A stretch of 8,308 nucleotides of DNA from positions 1-8,308 of the forward strand of contig DASWRT010000015.1 in the NCBI GenBank assembly GCA_036403035.1. The letters run 5' to 3'. Positions 5,469 to 8,308 of the stretch are shown one piece after another. Both the position numbers and the translations under genes were made by a program. Source of the stretch: DASWRT01 sp036403035 (GTDB lineage: Bacteria; Pseudomonadota; Alphaproteobacteria; ATCC43930; CGMCC-115725). Under the pieces are notes generated by a model, which saw only the letters and a program-made list of their open reading frames with translations, was not told the origin of the DNA and ran no database searches. How positions within the stretch are numbered: the first letter of the stretch is position 1; each line of letters starts with the position of its first letter.

Positions 5469-6995
5469 GTGTCCGAACGGCCGACGAGCCGCGAAGAGCA
5501 TATCGATAGCGGCGTCGCGGCGCGGCGGCCGTTGATCCTCGCCGCGTGCATGATCGCGATGTTCACCGCCGCGGTCGAGGCGACGATCGTCGCGACGGCG
5601 ATGCCGACCATCGTCGCCGATCTCGGGGGCTTCCATCTCTTCAGTTGGGTTTTCGCCGTCTACCTGCTGACGCAGGCCGTAACGATCCCGATCTACGGCC
5701 GCCTGGCCGATCTGTACGGACGGAAGCGCATGTTCGCCATCGGCATGGCGCTGTTCCTTGCCGGCTCCGCGCTCTGCGGCTTCGCCGGCAGCATGACGGC
5801 GCTGATCGCCTTCCGGGCGCTGCAAGGTTTCGGGGCCGGCGCGATCATGCCGATCGCGACGACCATCATCGGCGACATCTATACGCCGGCCGAGCGGGCG
5901 CAGGTTCAGGGCTGGCTGTCGAGCGTCTGGGGCGTTTCGGCGATCATCGGCCCGGCGCTCGGCGCGTTCCTCGTCCAGCATGTCGGCTGGCCGGTCGTGT
6001 TCTGGATCAACCTGCCGATCGGCGCGGCGGCGACGGCGATGCTCGCGATCCTCCTGCATGAGAGGCTGCATCGGCGCGACCATCGCATCGATTATTTTGG
6101 CGCCGTGCTGCTGATGCTCGGCACGGCGGCGCTGATGCTCGCCCTCGTCCAGGCGGACCAGCTCGGGCGCGGCCTCGTCCTATCGCTGCTCGCCGCGTCG
6201 GTGGTGGTGCTCGGCGGCTTCATCGCCCGCCAGCGGACCGTGCCCGAGCCGATGCTGCCGCTGCATCTGTGGCGGCAGCGGATCATCGTCGCCGGCAATA
6301 TCGGCGCCCTCACGATCGGCATCGTGATGATGGGCGTCACCGCCTTCCTGCCGACCTACGTGCAAGGCGTCATGGACCGCAGCGCGACGACGGCCGGCAT
6401 GGCGCTGGCGGTGATGTCGGTCGGCTGGCCGCTTGCAAGCGCCCTCTGCGGCCGGATGATGGTGCGCACCCCGTACCGTACGACGGCGGCGCTCGGCGGC
6501 GTCGCCTTGATCGCCGGCAATCTCGTGCTGATTTCGATGCATCTCGGGCAAGGATTGGCATGGCCGATCGTCGGTGCCTTTCTGATCGGCGCCGGCATGG
6601 GCTTCTGCAACACCACCTATGTCGTCGCGGTCCAGGGCGCCGTGGGCTGGTCCGAGCGCGGGGTCGCGACCTCGTCGAACATGTTCATGCGCATGGTGGG
6701 GCAGTCGTTAGGCGCCTCGCTGTACGGCGCGGTGCTCAATATCGGCATCGCCCACCGGCTGCCAAATGCGGGCGACGCCGTCGAGGTGCTGATGGACCCG
6801 TCGCATCGCGCCTCGCTCGGCGCGACGGAGGCCGACCGCCTCATCGCGGCCGTCGCCGGTTCGCTTCAGGAGGTCTACGTGATCGGCGGCGTCCTCGCTG
6901 CGGTCGTTCTCCTCCTGGCGCTCGGCCTTCCCAAGGCATCGGCCGTCGCCCAGGAGCAGCAGCGGAAGCCGCGGACGGAAGGCGCCGGGCGATGA
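5469..6995 (+). CDS. MFS transporter, DHA2 (EmrB/QacA-like, 14-TM) family
   Basis: Inner-membrane proton-coupled transporter of 508 aa, the length of 14-helix drug:H+ antiporters. In TM1 EATIVATAMPTIVADLGG carries an acidic E37 where many relatives have Asp. Motif A is GRLADLYGRKRMF (77-89), motif B RALQGFGAGAIMP (116-128), and antiporter motif C is around GVSAIIGPALGAF (155-167). The pair of extra central helices of the 14-TM type is visible around IDYFGAVLLMLGTAALML and the following LVLSLLAASVVVLGGF. The start is GTG 5469-5471, with AGGGTGG about nine bases upstream. The C-terminal tail is hydrophilic. It lies 153 bp before the CoA-transferase genes on the same strand, so co-transcription is possible but not evident. 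Substrate is unknown: drug or solvent efflux is typical, but movement of an aromatic or organic acid would suit the neighbours. Confidence 0.9.
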   Translation: MSERPTSREEHIDSGVAARRPLILAACMIAMFTAAVEATIVATAMPTIVADLGGFHLFSWVFAVYLLTQAVTIPIYGRLADLYGRKRMFAIGMALFLAGSALCGFAGSMTALIAFRALQGFGAGAIMPIATTIIGDIYTPAERAQVQGWLSSVWGVSAIIGPALGAFLVQHVGWPVVFWINLPIGAAATAMLAILLHERLHRRDHRIDYFGAVLLMLGTAALMLALVQADQLGRGLVLSLLAASVVVLGGFIARQRTVPEPMLPLHLWRQRIIVAGNIGALTIGIVMMGVTAFLPTYVQGVMDRSATTAGMALAVMSVGWPLASALCGRMMVRTPYRTTAALGGVALIAGNLVLISMHLGQGLAWPIVGAFLIGAGMGFCNTTYVVAVQGAVGWSERGVATSSNMFMRMVGQSLGASLYGAVLNIGIAHRLPNAGDAVEVLMDPSHRASLGATEADRLIAAVAGSLQEVYVIGGVLAAVVLLLALGLPKASAVAQEQQRKPRTEGAGR

Positions 6996-7034
6996 GCTTT
7001 CGCCGTCCGCCCGCGGAGCGACGTACCGGCTCTT

Positions 7035-7046
7035 GCGATCCATCGC
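7035..7046. promoter_or_regulatory. 12-bp dyad before the CoA-transferase genes, candidate regulator site
   Basis: GCGATCCATCGC has perfect 5-bp arms and a 2-bp centre, about 100 bp before the preferred pcaI start and within the 153-bp gap after the MFS gene. Its CGAT/ATCG half sites recall operators described for the IclR-type regulator PcaR (GTTCGATAATCGCAC as I remember it), but the centre length differs. Short dyads of this size are expected by chance in GC-rich DNA. Confidence 0.22.
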
Positions 7047-7148
7047 GCGCGGGTTGCAGAGTGCGCATCAGGAGAAAATCGACAGAGGATGAGATCCGCA
7101 GGCCATGATGTGCAGGAAATCCGCGCAAGCAGACCGGTGCCGCCGCCG

Positions 7149-7826
7149 ATGATCGACAAGCGCGTTGCAACTTTGGCGGACGCCGTCGCCGGCATCCGCG
7201 ACGGCGCGACGGTGCTGTGCGCGGGCTTCGGCCCGGTCGGCTCGCCGAACGATCTGTTCGCCGCGCTGCTGGAGCAGGGGGCGCGCGACCTCGTGGTCGT
7301 GTCGAACAACGCCGGGACCGGCCGCGCCGGGCTCGCCGCGCTGATCGCGGCGGAGCGGGTGCGGCGGATCATCTGCTCGTTTCCGCGCTCCGACGATACG
7401 GTGATCTTCGAGGAGGCCTACCGCGCCGGGCGGGTCGAGCTTGAGCTGGTGCCGCAGGGCACGCTCAGCGAACGGATGCGCTGCGCCGCCGCCGGCCTCG
7501 GCGGCTTCTACTCGCCGGTGTCGGTCGGCACCCGGCTCGCCGAAGGCAAGGAGACGCGGGTCATCGACGGCCGCACCTACGTGCTGGAGATGCCGCTCAA
7601 GGGCGACGTCGCTCTGCTGAAGGCGGACCGCGCCGACCGTTGGGGCAATCTCACCTACCGGAAGTCGGCGCGGAACTTCAATCCGGTGATGGCGATGGCG
7701 GCGGAGCTTACGATCGTCCAGGTCCGCGAGATCGTCGATCTCGGCGCGCTCGATCCGGAATGCATCGCCACGCCGGGAATTTTCGTCGACCGCGTCGTCC
7801 AGGTTGCAGGAGGTGCCGCCGCATGA
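7149..7826 (+). CDS. pcaI: 3-oxoacid CoA-transferase subunit A, PcaI type
   Basis: Alpha subunit (225 aa) of a class I CoA-transferase, most likely succinyl-CoA:3-oxoadipate CoA-transferase of the beta-ketoadipate pathway, cytoplasmic. Signatures: MIDKRVATLADAVAGIRDG at the N-terminus, the CoA-loop GFGPVGSPNDL (26-36), SNNAGTG (52-58), IICSFPRS, ELELVPQGTLSERMR, and near the C-terminus ADRWGNLTYRKSARNFNPVM then ATPGIFVDRVVQV. Length equals typical PcaI. I start at ATG 7149 because homologues begin MI-[DN]-K; upstream in-frame ATG 7089 (20 more residues, AGAGG directly abutting) and GTG 7137 are alternatives, and none has an ideal ribosome site. CAGFG replaces the usual VGGFG and SNNAGTG the usual NNNAGNG, mild variations. 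The stop overlaps the partner start by ATGA. An acetoacetate or other 3-oxoacid substrate cannot be excluded. Confidence 0.85.
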   Translation: MIDKRVATLADAVAGIRDGATVLCAGFGPVGSPNDLFAALLEQGARDLVVVSNNAGTGRAGLAALIAAERVRRIICSFPRSDDTVIFEEAYRAGRVELELVPQGTLSERMRCAAAGLGGFYSPVSVGTRLAEGKETRVIDGRTYVLEMPLKGDVALLKADRADRWGNLTYRKSARNFNPVMAMAAELTIVQVREIVDLGALDPECIATPGIFVDRVVQVAGGAAA

Positions 7827-8308
7827 CCCCGCTCTCCCGTCGTCAGATCGCCTGGCGTGCCGCCCAGGACGTCGCGGACGGCTCCTACGTCAATCTCGGG
7901 ATCGGCCTGCCGACCATCGTCGCCGACTTCATCCCGCCGGATCGTGAGATCGTGTTCCACAGCGAGAACGGCATCCTCGGCATGGGGCCGGCGCCGGGGC
8001 AGGGCGAGGCGGACCCCGACCTGATCAACGCGGGAAAGCAGCTCACAACGCTGCTGCCCGGCGGCGCCTACTTCCATCACAACGACGCGTTCCTGATGAT
8101 CCGCGGCGGCCATCTCGATTTGGCGCTGCTCGGCGGCTTCGAGGTTTCCGCCGGGGGTGACCTTGCCAACTGGACGACCGACAACCCGGATTTCCCGCCG
8201 GGCGTCGGCGGCGCAATGGACCTCGCGGTCGGGGCGCGCGAGGTGCGCGTGCTGATGGAGCACACGACGAAGGACGGCAAGCCCCGCCTGCGCAAGGCCT
8301 GCGCCTAT
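7823..8308 (+). CDS. pcaJ: 3-oxoacid CoA-transferase subunit B, PcaJ type (partial, cut by window end)
   Basis: The first 162 codons are open to the window edge. The protein starts MTPLSRRQIAWRAAQDVADG, then has YVNLGIGLPTIVADFIP and the active-site loop HSENGILGMGPAPG, where E48 is the catalytic glutamate that forms the enzyme-CoA thioester. GGFEVSAGGDLANW and the MEHTTKDGKPRLRKAC stretch further match PcaJ/ScoB/AtoA beta subunits, which usually run to about 210-220 residues, so about a quarter lies beyond the window. The ATG overlaps the pcaI stop by four bases (ATGA), and AGGAGG at 7808-7813 gives an excellent ribosome binding site. With PcaI it forms the heteromeric enzyme. Substrate is inferred as 3-oxoadipate from the PcaI partner; catabolic genes that would confirm it are out of view. 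Confidence 0.88.
   Translation, partial: MTPLSRRQIAWRAAQDVADGSYVNLGIGLPTIVADFIPPDREIVFHSENGILGMGPAPGQGEADPDLINAGKQLTTLLPGGAYFHHNDAFLMIRGGHLDLALLGGFEVSAGGDLANWTTDNPDFPPGVGGAMDLAVGAREVRVLMEHTTKDGKPRLRKACAY

Noticed and set aside
5229..6083. 284-codon minus-strand ORF opposite the MFS gene
   Set aside because: Same reason: low-complexity charged mirror of transmembrane coding sequence, overlapping two supported plus-strand genes.
6269..7108. 279-codon plus-strand ORF overlapping the MFS 3' half
   Set aside because: Arg/Asp-rich out-of-frame translation with no motif; the MFS frame is conserved through this region.
7655..8263. 202-codon minus-strand ORF opposite pcaI/pcaJ
   Set aside because: Both strands cannot be equally coding here, and the plus strand shows clear CoA-transferase motifs including the SENG active site.

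Overview
The window looks like chromosomal DNA from a high-GC alphaproteobacterium. The evidence is strong G/C bias at third codon positions, a perfect CtrA-type TTAA-N7-TTAA box, a short FlgC-like protein and small accessory proteins of kinds common in Hyphomicrobiales and relatives, and a TRAP transporter. Genus and species cannot be read from the sequence.

Layout. (1) 1-100 is an anonymous flank. (2) 101-1051 is a complete IS5-family insertion sequence of 951 bp, with perfect 15-bp terminal inverted repeats and one intact DDE transposase on the minus strand. (3) Abutting its right end is a small minus-strand proline-rich gene (1040-1210) whose last codons and stop lie in the IS terminal repeat. 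(4) After a 271-bp divergent intergenic region with a 16-bp dyad comes a tightly overlapping plus-strand operon, dctP-dctQ-dctM (1482-4416), encoding a complete tripartite TRAP transporter: periplasmic binding protein, small permease and large permease. (5) Convergent to it is a 58-aa minus-strand gene (4473-4649). (6) An AT-rich intergenic stretch (about 4680-4760) carries the CtrA box, and a short FlgC-like flagellar rod-family gene follows at 4900-5301. (7) A 14-TM DHA2-type MFS transporter (5469-6995) follows a leader with a 14-bp perfect palindrome. (8) The window ends with a pcaI/pcaJ-type CoA-transferase pair (7149-8308, second gene cut by the window end), which would convert 3-oxoadipate to its CoA ester using succinyl-CoA in the beta-ketoadipate pathway.

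How the parts fit. The TRAP operon imports an unidentified organic acid, and pcaIJ funnels aromatic catabolites into the TCA cycle. The MFS protein may move a related compound or may be an unrelated drug exporter. The FlgC-like gene and the 58-aa gene share one intergenic region with the CtrA box, so one or both may be cell-cycle or motility regulated. The most notable items are that CtrA box and the IS that landed at the end of a small gene and now supplies its stop. I see no CRISPR array, tRNA, rRNA or defence island, and I do not claim a novel multi-gene system.
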